The position numbers and the translations under genes are program-made. The notes beneath the pieces are model-generated. The model made no database searches and had not been told where the DNA came from. It saw only the letters and a list, made by a program, of their open reading frames with translations. This document shows positions 8,752-16,529 of a stretch of DNA of 64,000 nt, one piece after another. Location: the NCBI RefSeq assembly GCF_947501415.1, contig NZ_CANMVL010000001.1, forward strand, positions 62,001 through 126,000, given 5' to 3'. Position 1 is the first letter of the stretch; each line of letters opens with the position of its first letter. Source of the DNA: an uncultured Halomonas sp. GTDB taxonomy: Bacteria; Pseudomonadota; Gammaproteobacteria; Pseudomonadales; Halomonadaceae.

Positions 8752-10065
8752 ATGATGACGATGAAGAGACACCCCTATGCCGGCGATGGCAGCCATACCA
8801 CGAGTTATTATGCTGCCTCTGCCAATCCCGCGCCGCATCGACCCGAGCTGGTCGGTGACCAGCGGATCGATGTCTGTATCGTCGGTGCGGGTTACAGCGG
8901 CCTCTCGACCGGGCTGCATCTGGCGGAGAAGGGCTACAAGGTTGCCATCATCGAAGGCGCGCGAGTCGGCTGGGGGGCGTCGGGGCGCAATGGCGGCCAG
9001 ATCGTCAATGGATTGAACGCCAGCCTGCAGACGATCAAGAAGCGCTACGGCCAGGATACGGCGACCTTCGTTGCCGGCCTGGTGCAGGAGGGGGGCGAGA
9101 TCATCCGCGAGCGGGTGCGCACCTATGACATTCAGTGCGACCTGAAGGAGAGGAACATCTTCACCGGCCTGACCGGCGCCCACATGAAAGAGCTGGAAGA
9201 GCGCATGAATCTCTGGGCCAGCTACGGTATCAAGAACCAGGAGATGCTGGACAAGGAACAGCTGCGCGAGCATGTGAACTCCGATCTCTATGCCGGAGGC
9301 TTGATCGATCATTCCGGCGGGCATATGCATCCGCTGAACCTGGCCCTGGGTGAAGCGGCGGCGTTCGAGCGTAACGGTGGGGTGATCTACGAGATGTCGC
9401 CGGTGGTCGAGGTGGATCACGCCTCGCCACAGCCGGTGGTCAGAACCGCCAAGGGCTCCATGACCTGCCAGACCCTGGTCCTGTGCGGGAATGCGTATCT
9501 TGGCAAGGTGGTGCCGACACTGACCTCGCGGGTAATGCCGGTTTCCACGCAGGTGATGGCGACCGAGCCGCTGGGCGAGGAGCGGGCTCACGACCTGCTG
9601 CCGACCGATGCATGCGTCGAGGATATCCGCTATATCCTCGACTACTACCGCCTGTCGGGCGACAAGCGGCTGCTGTTCGGTGGTGGCACGGTCTATGGAG
9701 GCTCGGACCCCAGCGATATCAAGGCCAAGCTTGAGCGCAACATGGACAAGGTGTTTCCGCAGCTCAAGGGGGTCAAGATCGATTACGCCTGGAGCGGCAA
9801 CTTTGCCCTCTCGTTCAGCCGCGTGCCACAGATGGGACGCATCGGCGATAACACCTACTTTGCCCATGGCTACAGCGGACATGGCGTCACCGGGTCACAT
9901 ACCTTCGGACGTATCCTCTCCGAGGCGATCGACGGTGACCTGACCCGGTTCGATGTCTTCGAGAAGGTGCCATGGCTCCCGTTCCCGGGCGGGCGTCTGC
10001 TCCGCGTGCCCTATTCGGTGATGGGGTCATGGTGGTACGGCCTGCGCGACAGGCTCGGTGTCTGA
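8752..10065 (+). CDS. puuB: Gamma-glutamylputrescine oxidase (FAD-dependent)
   Basis: 437 residues; AGAGG precedes ATG 8752 (an ATG at 8755 is an equal alternative). A DAO-type FAD oxidoreductase: Rossmann motif VCIVGAGYSGLSTGLHLAEKG (about residues 43-63), GWGASGRNGGQI after it, and a C-terminal FAD contact FAHGYSGHGVTGSHT. This arrangement is typical of PuuB/OrdL, which oxidises gamma-glutamylputrescine to gamma-glutamyl-aminobutyraldehyde with release of ammonia and hydrogen peroxide. It is divergent from puuA across a 268-base AT-rich control region and is followed by puuD, with a hairpin between them. Assignment to PuuB rather than another amine oxidase rests mainly on the neighbours. 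Confidence 0.83.
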   Translation: MMTMKRHPYAGDGSHTTSYYAASANPAPHRPELVGDQRIDVCIVGAGYSGLSTGLHLAEKGYKVAIIEGARVGWGASGRNGGQIVNGLNASLQTIKKRYGQDTATFVAGLVQEGGEIIRERVRTYDIQCDLKERNIFTGLTGAHMKELEERMNLWASYGIKNQEMLDKEQLREHVNSDLYAGGLIDHSGGHMHPLNLALGEAAAFERNGGVIYEMSPVVEVDHASPQPVVRTAKGSMTCQTLVLCGNAYLGKVVPTLTSRVMPVSTQVMATEPLGEERAHDLLPTDACVEDIRYILDYYRLSGDKRLLFGGGTVYGGSDPSDIKAKLERNMDKVFPQLKGVKIDYAWSGNFALSFSRVPQMGRIGDNTYFAHGYSGHGVTGSHTFGRILSEAIDGDLTRFDVFEKVPWLPFPGGRLLRVPYSVMGSWWYGLRDRLGV

Positions 10066-10101
10066 TATTCGAGGAGCGCTCCCCGCGTGACCTCGCCGGC
10101 C

Positions 10102-10142
10102 AGCAACCCCTGATCGACGCCGAGTGTCGATGAGGGGTTGCT
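10102..10142 (+). terminator. Hairpin between puuB and puuD
   Basis: Arms 10102-10118 and 10126-10142 pair over 16 of 17 bases (one G-G mismatch) with a seven-base loop. No clear U-tract follows, so it may be a partial terminator or an RNA-stabilising structure rather than a full stop of transcription before puuD. Confidence 0.5.
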
Positions 10143-10189
10143 GTCTTGGCGGGTGGCCATCCCCTTCGCACAACCCTGAGGAGAATCTC

Positions 10190-10933
10190 ATGCAAAACCG
10201 TCCCCTGGTGGCAGTGATCGCCTGTCGTCGTGAGGTCGAGGGTCATCCGGCCCATATGGTGACCGACAAGTATCTGACGGCACTGCGCACCTACGGTCTG
10301 GACCCGGTGGTGTTGCCGGTATGGGAAGATACCGACCCCGACCATGCCCGGCGATTGCTGTCCCACTTCGATGGCCTGCTGCTGACCGGCAGCCATACCA
10401 ACGTGGAGCCCGCACGCTACGGCGCCGAGAGGGCGCCGGAGAATACCCGTGATGACAAGGACCGTGATGCCGCGGCCATGGCCTGGCTGCCGTCCAGCCT
10501 GGAGCGAGGCATGCCCCTGCTGTGTATCTGTCGCGGCTTTCAGGAGCTCAATGTGGCCTTCGGCGGCACGCTTTATCAGGCGGTGCAGAATCAGCCAGGC
10601 AAGCTTGATCACCGTGAGCCCGAGGGCGATGTCGATCAGCAGTATGCGCCGACCCATGAACTCTCCATCGAGCCGGGTGGGGTGCTGGCCGGCCTCTATC
10701 CCGAGCGCAGTGCCCGGGTCAACTCGCTTCATCAGCAGGGCATCGACCGGCTTGGCGATGGCCTGAGCGTCGAGGGCGTCGCGCCGGATGGTCTGATCGA
10801 GGCCATTTCCGTGCGTGATGCCAGTGCCTTCGCGCTGGGGGTCCAGTGGCACCCGGAGTGGCAGCCCACCAGCCATCCCCTGTACGACGCCATCTTCCAG
10901 GGCTTCGCCGCGGCCTGCGTCAACTCGCGCTAG
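10190..10933 (+). CDS. puuD: Gamma-glutamyl-GABA hydrolase, class I glutamine amidotransferase family
   Basis: 247 residues; ATG 10190 has GAGGAGA upstream. The class I glutaminase triad can be seen: nucleophile Cys114 in LLCICRGFQE, and the late GVQWHPEW supplying His and Glu. GLLLTGSHTNVEPARY near residue 62 is typical of PuuD-type hydrolases. The enzyme hydrolyses gamma-glutamyl-GABA to glutamate and GABA, the last glutamylated step of putrescine breakdown. It follows puuB on the same strand with 124 bases between, which include a hairpin. Confidence 0.88.
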   Translation: MQNRPLVAVIACRREVEGHPAHMVTDKYLTALRTYGLDPVVLPVWEDTDPDHARRLLSHFDGLLLTGSHTNVEPARYGAERAPENTRDDKDRDAAAMAWLPSSLERGMPLLCICRGFQELNVAFGGTLYQAVQNQPGKLDHREPEGDVDQQYAPTHELSIEPGGVLAGLYPERSARVNSLHQQGIDRLGDGLSVEGVAPDGLIEAISVRDASAFALGVQWHPEWQPTSHPLYDAIFQGFAAACVNSR

Positions 10934-10947
10934 TCACTATGAGAAGC

Positions 10948-10971
10948 AGGCTGGCGCGATGTCGCCAGCCT
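10948..10971 (+). terminator. Hairpin after puuD
   Basis: Nine-base stem, 10948-10956 with 10963-10971, six-base loop, 14 bases after the puuD stop. No U-tract; it probably acts with the palindrome just downstream. Confidence 0.4.
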
Positions 10972-11000
10972 GGCATTCACCAAGCTAACATGCGCCAATT

Positions 11001-11034
11001 CACAGAGCCCGCGGCCATGGCCGCGGGCTCTGTG
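11001..11034. terminator. Perfect 34-base palindrome between converging genes
   Basis: The two 17-base halves are exact reverse complements, centred on CCATGG. It lies between puuD and the converging NhaC-family gene, where a bidirectional terminator is expected. The absence of any loop is unusual; in RNA the central bases would form the turn. Confidence 0.65.
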
Positions 11035-11072
11035 GTTCTATTGGAGGTTCTAGGGGGATGGCGCCAGGGTTG

Positions 11073-13019
11073 TTATCGGGGCGCCTGGTCCGGGGTGTTG
11101 ATGGCGCCCTGCGCAGTGACGGGCTGGCGCTCCGGACGTCTGCCGACGACCAGCAGGGTGCCCAGCAGTATCAGGGCGCCGACCGCCAGCCCCAGCCACC
11201 AGCTGATGCCGTAACCGACCGCCAGGTTGCCGAAGATCAGCGCCACCGCCCCCACCAGCAGGGCATAGGGAAGCTGGGTGCGGACATGCTCGACCAGATC
11301 GCAGCCACTGGCCATGGCGGAGAGCAGGGTGGTATCTGCCAGCGGCGAGCAGTGGTCTCCCCAGACCGCGCCGGCAAGCACCGACGCCACCGAGGCGTAG
11401 AGGATGGGCATGCCTTCCGCCGTGCCGTTCATGCCGTTCTGCTCCAGCACGGCCCAGGCCAGGGGCACGACCAGCGGCATCATGATGCCCATCACGCCCC
11501 ATGAGGAGCCGGTAGCGAAGGCCGTAAAGCCGGCCAGCACGAAGATCACCGCGGGCAGCCATGCCGGGCTGAGGCTCTCCCCGAGGGCCGCCACCAGGAA
11601 GTCGCTGGTCTGCAGGGAAGCGTTCACGTTGGCCAGTGCCCACGCCATCATCAGGATGGTGATCGGCAGCAGCATCGACTTGACGCCCTCGAACCAGTAG
11701 TGGCTGGTCTCGGTCATGGCCATCAGGCGCTGGGCCTGGGTCATGATGACGGCGACCACGCAGGAAGCCAGTGAGCCCCACATCATCGAGCTGAAGGAGT
11801 CGCCCTCGCCGAAGATGTCGCGCAGGGAGTGGGAGCCGGGCCCCAGGGCCTCGAGGCCGGTGGTATAGATGCCGCCGAGGGTGATGGCGGCAAGCACCAG
11901 CATCGGCACGATGGCGTTCATGGCCCGAATCGGGATATTGGGCTTGGTATTGATCTCCGCTTCCTCGACGATCGCCTCGCGGTCGCTGAGGGTGGTGCGA
12001 CGGCCGCCCGCGTCGAGGGCTCGGCGCTCGGCGGTGAGCATCGGACCGAAGTCGCGACCCAGCCAGGTGGTCATGAACACGAAGGCCAGGGCCAGGATCG
12101 GGTAGGCGTTGTAGGGAATGGCGTTGACGAATACCGAATAGGCCGATTCGTTCCAGTCACTGATGTTGCTCATCGCCTCGCTGATCAACCCCACTTGAAA
12201 GCCGATCCAGGTGGTCACCAGCATGATGGCGGAGACCGGAGCCGCGGTGCTGTCGATGATATAGGCGAGTTTGGCCCGGGAGACCGCCATCTTGTCGGTG
12301 ATTGCGCGCATGGTGTTGCCCACGATCAGCGCGTTGGCGTAGTCATCGAAGAAGATCGCGATCCCCAGCAGGAAGGTCGAGGTCTGTGCCTGGCGTCGCC
12401 CGCGTATGACCCGGGAAATGCGTTGGGCGATGCCCTGGGTGCCGCCGTTGCGGGAGACGATGCCCACCATGCCGCCGATCAGCAGGCAGAACAGCACGAT
12501 CGACATGTGCTCACTGTCGCTCGCGGCCTCAAGGACATGCACATTGACCGAGTCGCCGAAGGCGCTGGAGAGAGCGCCGAAATCCATGCCGTGCATGATC
12601 CAGCCGCCCAGCAGGATGCCGACGAAGAGTGCCAGGATCACCTGGCGAAACGCCAGCGCCAGGACGATCGCCACCAGGGCCGGCAGCAGCGATAGCCAGG
12701 CGGGAATTGCCGTCAGCGTCTCGCTGGCCAGCGTGCTCCCGCTGGCATCGATCAGCTCGAGGCTGGCGGCGCTGTCGTTCAGGGTGAGTCCCTCGACCAG
12801 CGCGCTGCCGCCATCGACACCGACCACCTCGAAGGTCTGGTCGTTGAGGCGCAGCGTGAGGGAACCTTCGGGGAGCTCTTCCAGGGTCAGGTCGAAGGCG
12901 ACGCCCTGCAGGATCGTATCGGGCGTGCTGAGTGTTGCCGCCTGACTGGGCAGTGTGCCGAGACAGAGTGTCAGTAGTAGGGCCAGACGCATCGTCCAGC
13001 TGCTCAGGATCGTGGTCAT
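11073..13019 (-). CDS. NhaC-family permease with an exported N-terminal domain
   Basis: 648 residues from ATG 13019 (GGAG five bases upstream); an upstream TTG at 13073 would only add an extension without a ribosome site. Residues 1-29 are a signal peptide (RLALLLTLCLGTLPSQA, cut likely after SQA). About 70 residues rich in Thr, Leu and Glu follow and look like a small beta domain outside the membrane. The transporter starts near residue 95. The NhaC signature FFDDYANALIVGNTMR then LAYIIDSTAAPVSAIML is present, and late FATGSSWGVMGIMMP and GDHCSPLADTTLLS. It sits between puuD and the diamine transaminase, divergent from the latter, so amine or amino acid transport coupled to Na+ or H+ is plausible. 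Most NhaC proteins lack the N-terminal domain. Confidence 0.82.
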   Translation of the reverse strand: MTTILSSWTMRLALLLTLCLGTLPSQAATLSTPDTILQGVAFDLTLEELPEGSLTLRLNDQTFEVVGVDGGSALVEGLTLNDSAASLELIDASGSTLASETLTAIPAWLSLLPALVAIVLALAFRQVILALFVGILLGGWIMHGMDFGALSSAFGDSVNVHVLEAASDSEHMSIVLFCLLIGGMVGIVSRNGGTQGIAQRISRVIRGRRQAQTSTFLLGIAIFFDDYANALIVGNTMRAITDKMAVSRAKLAYIIDSTAAPVSAIMLVTTWIGFQVGLISEAMSNISDWNESAYSVFVNAIPYNAYPILALAFVFMTTWLGRDFGPMLTAERRALDAGGRRTTLSDREAIVEEAEINTKPNIPIRAMNAIVPMLVLAAITLGGIYTTGLEALGPGSHSLRDIFGEGDSFSSMMWGSLASCVVAVIMTQAQRLMAMTETSHYWFEGVKSMLLPITILMMAWALANVNASLQTSDFLVAALGESLSPAWLPAVIFVLAGFTAFATGSSWGVMGIMMPLVVPLAWAVLEQNGMNGTAEGMPILYASVASVLAGAVWGDHCSPLADTTLLSAMASGCDLVEHVRTQLPYALLVGAVALIFGNLAVGYGISWWLGLAVGALILLGTLLVVGRRPERQPVTAQGAINTPDQAPR

Positions 13020-13112
13020 GTTCGCTCCGGGTGCTTGTTGTTGATGGCGCCGAGCGAGTGTGCAGGGCGTCAATGAAAAATGACCTAGAGGGTTGGGGGC
13101 GTCAAGGTGTTT

Positions 13113-13131
13113 GTCATAACTTTAGTTGAAT
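13113..13131 (+). promoter_or_regulatory. Candidate operator, copy 2 of the shared motif
   Basis: GTCATAACTTTAGTTGAAT lies in the 266-base AT-rich gap between the divergent NhaC-family gene and the transaminase gene. It matches 15 of 19 positions of the motif at 8562-8580, with the core CTTTAGTYGAAT shared. A further GTCAA lies at 13101-13105. The remainder of the gap, about 13130-13200, is unusually AT-rich and probably holds the promoters, which I could not define. Confidence 0.4.
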
Positions 13132-13285
13132 GTCGATTTTTTAATTTCTCAATATTTTCATATAAATCAATATTTTATAGAGATATTGTCGCCATGTTTT
13201 GGAAAGGGGTTGGCAGATACCGCAGGGGAGGGTATGTTGATTAAACAATAACATCTTACACCATCGATCCCGGGAGGGCTTCGTC

Positions 13286-14686
13286 ATGTCAGCCTCGAAG
13301 ACTGGCCAGCTGCAGCGCCTCGATCGCGCGCATCATCTGCACCCGTTCACCGACTTCAAGTCTCTGGCGGAGGAGGGCAGCCGCATCATCGAACGCGCCG
13401 AGGGCGTCTATATCATCGACTCCGAGGGCAATCGCATCCTCGACGGCATGGCGGGGCTGTGGTGCGTCAATCTCGGTTATGGCCGTGAGGAGCTGGTGGC
13501 GGCCGCCGCGGAACAGATGCATCAGCTGCCTTACTACAATAACTTCTTCAAGACCACGCACCCACCGGCGGTGCAGCTGGCGGAAAAGCTGGTCTCGCTG
13601 GCGCCCGAGCATATGAATCGTGTCTTCTTCACGGGCTCCGGCTCCGAGGCGAATGATACGGTGCTGCGCATGGTGCGCCGCTACTGGGCGCTCAAGGGCA
13701 AGCCCGGGAAGCAGTGGGTCATCGGTCGTGAGAATGGCTACCATGGTTCCACCGTGGCCGGCATGAGCCTCGGCGGCATGGCACCCATGCATGAGCAGGG
13801 CGGTCCCTGTGTGCCGGGCATCAGCCATGTGCGGCAGCCCTACTGGTTCGGCGAGGGGCGATCGCAGGGGCAGGACCCGGACGCCTTCGGTCTCGAGTGT
13901 GCCGCGGCCCTGGAGGCGAAGATCCTCGAGCTGGGTGAGGAGAACGTGGCGGCCTTTATCGCCGAGCCGGTGCAGGGTGCCGGTGGTGCCATCATTCCGC
14001 CGCAGAGCTACTGGCCGGCGGTGAAGGCGGTGCTCGACAAGTACGACATCCTGCTGGTGGTCGACGAGGTCATCTGTGGCTTCGGCCGCCTGGGGGAGTG
14101 GTTCGGTAGCGTCCATTATGATCTCGAGCCCGATCTGATGCCGATCGCCAAGGGACTCTCCTCGGGCTATCTGCCCATCGGAGGGGTGCTGGTCGGGGAT
14201 CGCGTGGCCGATACCCTGATCGAAGAGGGGGGCGAGTTCTTCCACGGCTTTACCTACTCGGGACACCCCGCCTGTGCGGCGGTGGCGCTCAGGAATCTGG
14301 AATTGATGGAGGCCGAGGGCGTGGTCGAGCGGGTGCGTGACGACCTGGGGCCCTACCTGGCCGAACGGTGGGGAGAGCTTGGCGACCATCCGCTGGTCGG
14401 CGAGGCGCGCTCGCTTGGACTGGTGGGGGCCCTGGAGCTGGTGGACCCTGAGACCGGTGAGCGCTTCGACAAGGCGCTGGGGGCAGGCAACCTGTGCCGC
14501 GACCACAGTTTCGCCTCGGGGCTGGTCATGCGTTCTGTGGGCGATACCATGATCATCTCACCCCCTCTGGTGATCAGCCGTGAAGAGATCGACGAACTGG
14601 TCGACAAGGCGCGCGCCGCCCTTGACGCTACCCATCAGCGGCTGGCTGTCACCACGCCCGACAAGATCAAGGAGAGCCTGACGTGA
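13286..14686 (+). CDS. spuC: Class III diamine/omega-amino acid transaminase, putrescine-pyruvate type
   Basis: 466 residues; ATG 13286 with GGGAGGG upstream. Class III aminotransferase features: GSEANDTVLRMVRRYW and ENGYHGSTVAGMS for cofactor phosphate binding, VVDEVICGFGR with the PLP-ring Asp, and Lys289 in PIAKGLSSGY forming the Schiff base. Length and motifs fit SpuC and related putrescine/cadaverine/beta-alanine transaminases. It would turn a diamine into the aminoaldehyde, which the aldehyde dehydrogenase encoded immediately downstream (GTGA overlap) would oxidise. It gives this cluster a route that skips glutamylation. Amine preference is inferred from the context. Confidence 0.75.
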   Translation: MSASKTGQLQRLDRAHHLHPFTDFKSLAEEGSRIIERAEGVYIIDSEGNRILDGMAGLWCVNLGYGREELVAAAAEQMHQLPYYNNFFKTTHPPAVQLAEKLVSLAPEHMNRVFFTGSGSEANDTVLRMVRRYWALKGKPGKQWVIGRENGYHGSTVAGMSLGGMAPMHEQGGPCVPGISHVRQPYWFGEGRSQGQDPDAFGLECAAALEAKILELGEENVAAFIAEPVQGAGGAIIPPQSYWPAVKAVLDKYDILLVVDEVICGFGRLGEWFGSVHYDLEPDLMPIAKGLSSGYLPIGGVLVGDRVADTLIEEGGEFFHGFTYSGHPACAAVALRNLELMEAEGVVERVRDDLGPYLAERWGELGDHPLVGEARSLGLVGALELVDPETGERFDKALGAGNLCRDHSFASGLVMRSVGDTMIISPPLVISREEIDELVDKARAALDATHQRLAVTTPDKIKESLT

Positions 14687-16200
14687 GTCATTCCGAGATG
14701 TTCAAGAACGAAATGCCCCAGACCCTGGCCGGATGGCGCCAGCGTGCCGCCGACCTGACCTTCGAGTCCCGCGCCTTTATCAATGATGTCTTCGTCCCGG
14801 CGGCCAGTGGAGAGACCTTCGAGACGGTCAACCCGGCCACCGGCGAGGTGCTGGCAAAGGTGGCGAGCTGTGATGCCGCCGACGCGGATGTGGCCGTCAG
14901 CCATGCGCGTGCCGCCTTCGAGGGTGGCGTCTGGTCACGACTGGCCCCCGGCAAGCGCAAGCGGGTGCTGTTGCGCCTGGCCGACCTGATGGAGACCCAC
15001 AAGGCGGAGCTGGCGCTGCTCGATACCCTCGATATGGGCAAGCCGATCCAGAGTGCCCTGGGTGACATGGCGGGCGCCATCGGCTGCTTCCGTTATCAGG
15101 CTGAGTGCATCGACAAGCTCTACGGCGAGGTGGCCCCCACCGGTGAGGAGGCCCTTGCCCTGGTGCTTAGGGAGCCGCTCGGGGTGGTGGCCTCCATCGT
15201 GCCCTGGAACTTCCCGCTGATGATGACCGCCTGGAAGGTGGCCCCGGCGCTGGCGGCAGGCAACAGCGTGATCCTCAAGCCCTCGGAGAAGTCTCCATTG
15301 TCGGCCTTGCGCCTGGCCCAGCTGGCTCAGGAGGCGGGGATTCCGCGTGGTGTCTTCCAGGTGCTGCCGGGCTTCGGTCACACCGTGGGCAAGGCGTTGG
15401 CGCTCTCCATGGATGTTGACTGCCTGGCCTTCACCGGCTCTACCGGGGTAGGCAAGCAGCTGATGCAGTACGCCGGCGAGTCCAATCTCAAGCGGCTCTA
15501 TCTGGAGTGCGGTGGCAAGAGCCCGAATATCGTCTTCGCCGACTGCAAGAACCTGGATCGAGTGGCCAAGCATGCCGCCGAGGCGATCTTCCACAACCAG
15601 GGCGAGGTCTGCATCGCCGGCTCACGACTGCTGGTGGAGAACTCGATCCGCGAGACCTTTATCGACAAGGTGGTGGCCTGCGCCGAGACCATGCAGCCGG
15701 GCGACCCGCTGGATCCCGAGAGCTTCATGGGCGCCATGGTCGACGAGACCCAGTACCGTCGGGTGCTCGAGTTTATTCGCCAGGGTCAGGAGGAGGGCGC
15801 CCGCTTGCGTGCCGGCGGCCAGGTCCTGGACGGCCCCGGGCTCTTCATTACCCCCACGGTGTTCGATGGCGTGACCCCGGAGATGGCCATCGGGCGTGAG
15901 GAGATCTTCGGCCCGGTGCTCTCGGTATTCGGCTTCGACAGCGAGGAGGAGGCCGTGCGGCTTGCCAACGATAGCGTCTATGGCCTGGCCGCAGGCCTCT
16001 GGAGTCAGGATATCGACCGCATCATGCGCGTGACCCGGCGCCTGGAATCTGGCCAGGTGTTCGTCAACAACTGGGCCGGCGGCGACCAGACCGTGCCCTT
16101 CGGCGGGGTCAAGCAGTCGGGCAACGGTCGCGACAAGTCCCACCACTCGCTGCAGGAGTATTCGGAGCTCAAGAGCGTGTGGATATCGCTCTCCAGCTGA
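14683..16200 (+). CDS. puuC: NAD(P)-dependent aldehyde dehydrogenase, PuuC-like
   Basis: 505 residues. Start is GTG 14683, overlapping the transaminase stop as GTGA, with AAGGAG eight bases upstream. ALDH landmarks: PWNFPLMMTAWKVAPALAAG (cofactor pocket), FTGSTGVGK, general base Glu275 in LECGGKSP, catalytic Cys310 in NQGEVCIAGSR, and EEIFGPVLSVFGF near the end. PuuC-type enzymes oxidise gamma-glutamyl-aminobutyraldehyde or aminobutyraldehyde, so this one enzyme could serve both the Puu and the transaminase routes. Translational coupling with the transaminase gene supports the direct route. Confidence 0.82.
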   Translation: MSHSEMFKNEMPQTLAGWRQRAADLTFESRAFINDVFVPAASGETFETVNPATGEVLAKVASCDAADADVAVSHARAAFEGGVWSRLAPGKRKRVLLRLADLMETHKAELALLDTLDMGKPIQSALGDMAGAIGCFRYQAECIDKLYGEVAPTGEEALALVLREPLGVVASIVPWNFPLMMTAWKVAPALAAGNSVILKPSEKSPLSALRLAQLAQEAGIPRGVFQVLPGFGHTVGKALALSMDVDCLAFTGSTGVGKQLMQYAGESNLKRLYLECGGKSPNIVFADCKNLDRVAKHAAEAIFHNQGEVCIAGSRLLVENSIRETFIDKVVACAETMQPGDPLDPESFMGAMVDETQYRRVLEFIRQGQEEGARLRAGGQVLDGPGLFITPTVFDGVTPEMAIGREEIFGPVLSVFGFDSEEEAVRLANDSVYGLAAGLWSQDIDRIMRVTRRLESGQVFVNNWAGGDQTVPFGGVKQSGNGRDKSHHSLQEYSELKSVWISLSS

Positions 16201-16228
16201 CGCGACGCCACGATGAAGCGATAAGCAG

Positions 16229-16260
16229 GAGGCCGGCACCCGGGTGTCGGCCTCTTTTTC
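16229..16260 (+). terminator. Rho-independent terminator after the aldehyde dehydrogenase gene
   Basis: A 12-base stem (16229-16240 with 16243-16254, one G-U pair) followed directly by TTTTTC. Confidence 0.85.
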
Positions 16261-16319
16261 TTACAGTATCGGAGTTTCAGTACAGCTCTTGTATAGATTT
16301 ATCGTTATGGAGAGGATAG

Positions 16320-16346
16320 CCTGTGGAGACACGACCCCACAGGAGG
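16320..16346 (+). promoter_or_regulatory. Leader hairpin touching the ribosome binding site of a small gene
   Basis: CCTGTGG at 16320-16326 can pair with CCACAGG at 16337-16343 across a ten-base loop. The right arm overlaps the first bases of the AGGAGG ribosome binding site (16341-16346) of the small gene at 16353, so folding could lower its translation. Confidence 0.35.
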
Positions 16347-16352
16347 TGCCCC

Positions 16353-16523
16353 ATGTTCGGACTCTTCAAGACGGATCCGGCGAAGAAGCTGCAGAAGGCC
16401 TACGAGCACAAGCTCGAGCAGGCGATGCAGGCCGCACGCAATGGCGACATGCGCGCCAACGCCTCCCTCACCGAAGAGGCGGAGGCGCTGCGCGCGCAGA
16501 TCGATAAGCTCAAGAAGGAGTGA
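16353..16523 (+). CDS. Small DUF6435-type protein, function unknown
   Basis: 56 residues; ATG 16353 with a perfect AGGAGG at 16341-16346. The sequence starts MFGLFKTDPAKKL and is otherwise one long charged, probably helical segment (KLEQAM...RNGDMRAN...EEAEALRAQIDKL). This pattern matches short cytoplasmic proteins grouped as DUF6435 (Lacal_2735 type), a recollection I could not check. No catalytic motif is visible. It stands after the aldehyde dehydrogenase terminator and converges with the PuuR-like gene, only six bases apart with no terminator between. Confidence 0.75.
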   Translation: MFGLFKTDPAKKLQKAYEHKLEQAMQAARNGDMRANASLTEEAEALRAQIDKLKKE

Positions 16524-16529
16524 GCTCGC

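Noticed and set aside
11829..12695. A 288-codon plus-strand frame inside the NhaC-family gene
   Set aside because: Antisense shadow of a well-supported transporter gene, with biased composition.
13205..13225. Sigma-54 promoter upstream of the transaminase gene
   Set aside because: TTGGCAGATACCGC resembles the consensus, but the GG to GC spacing is eight bases, not ten.
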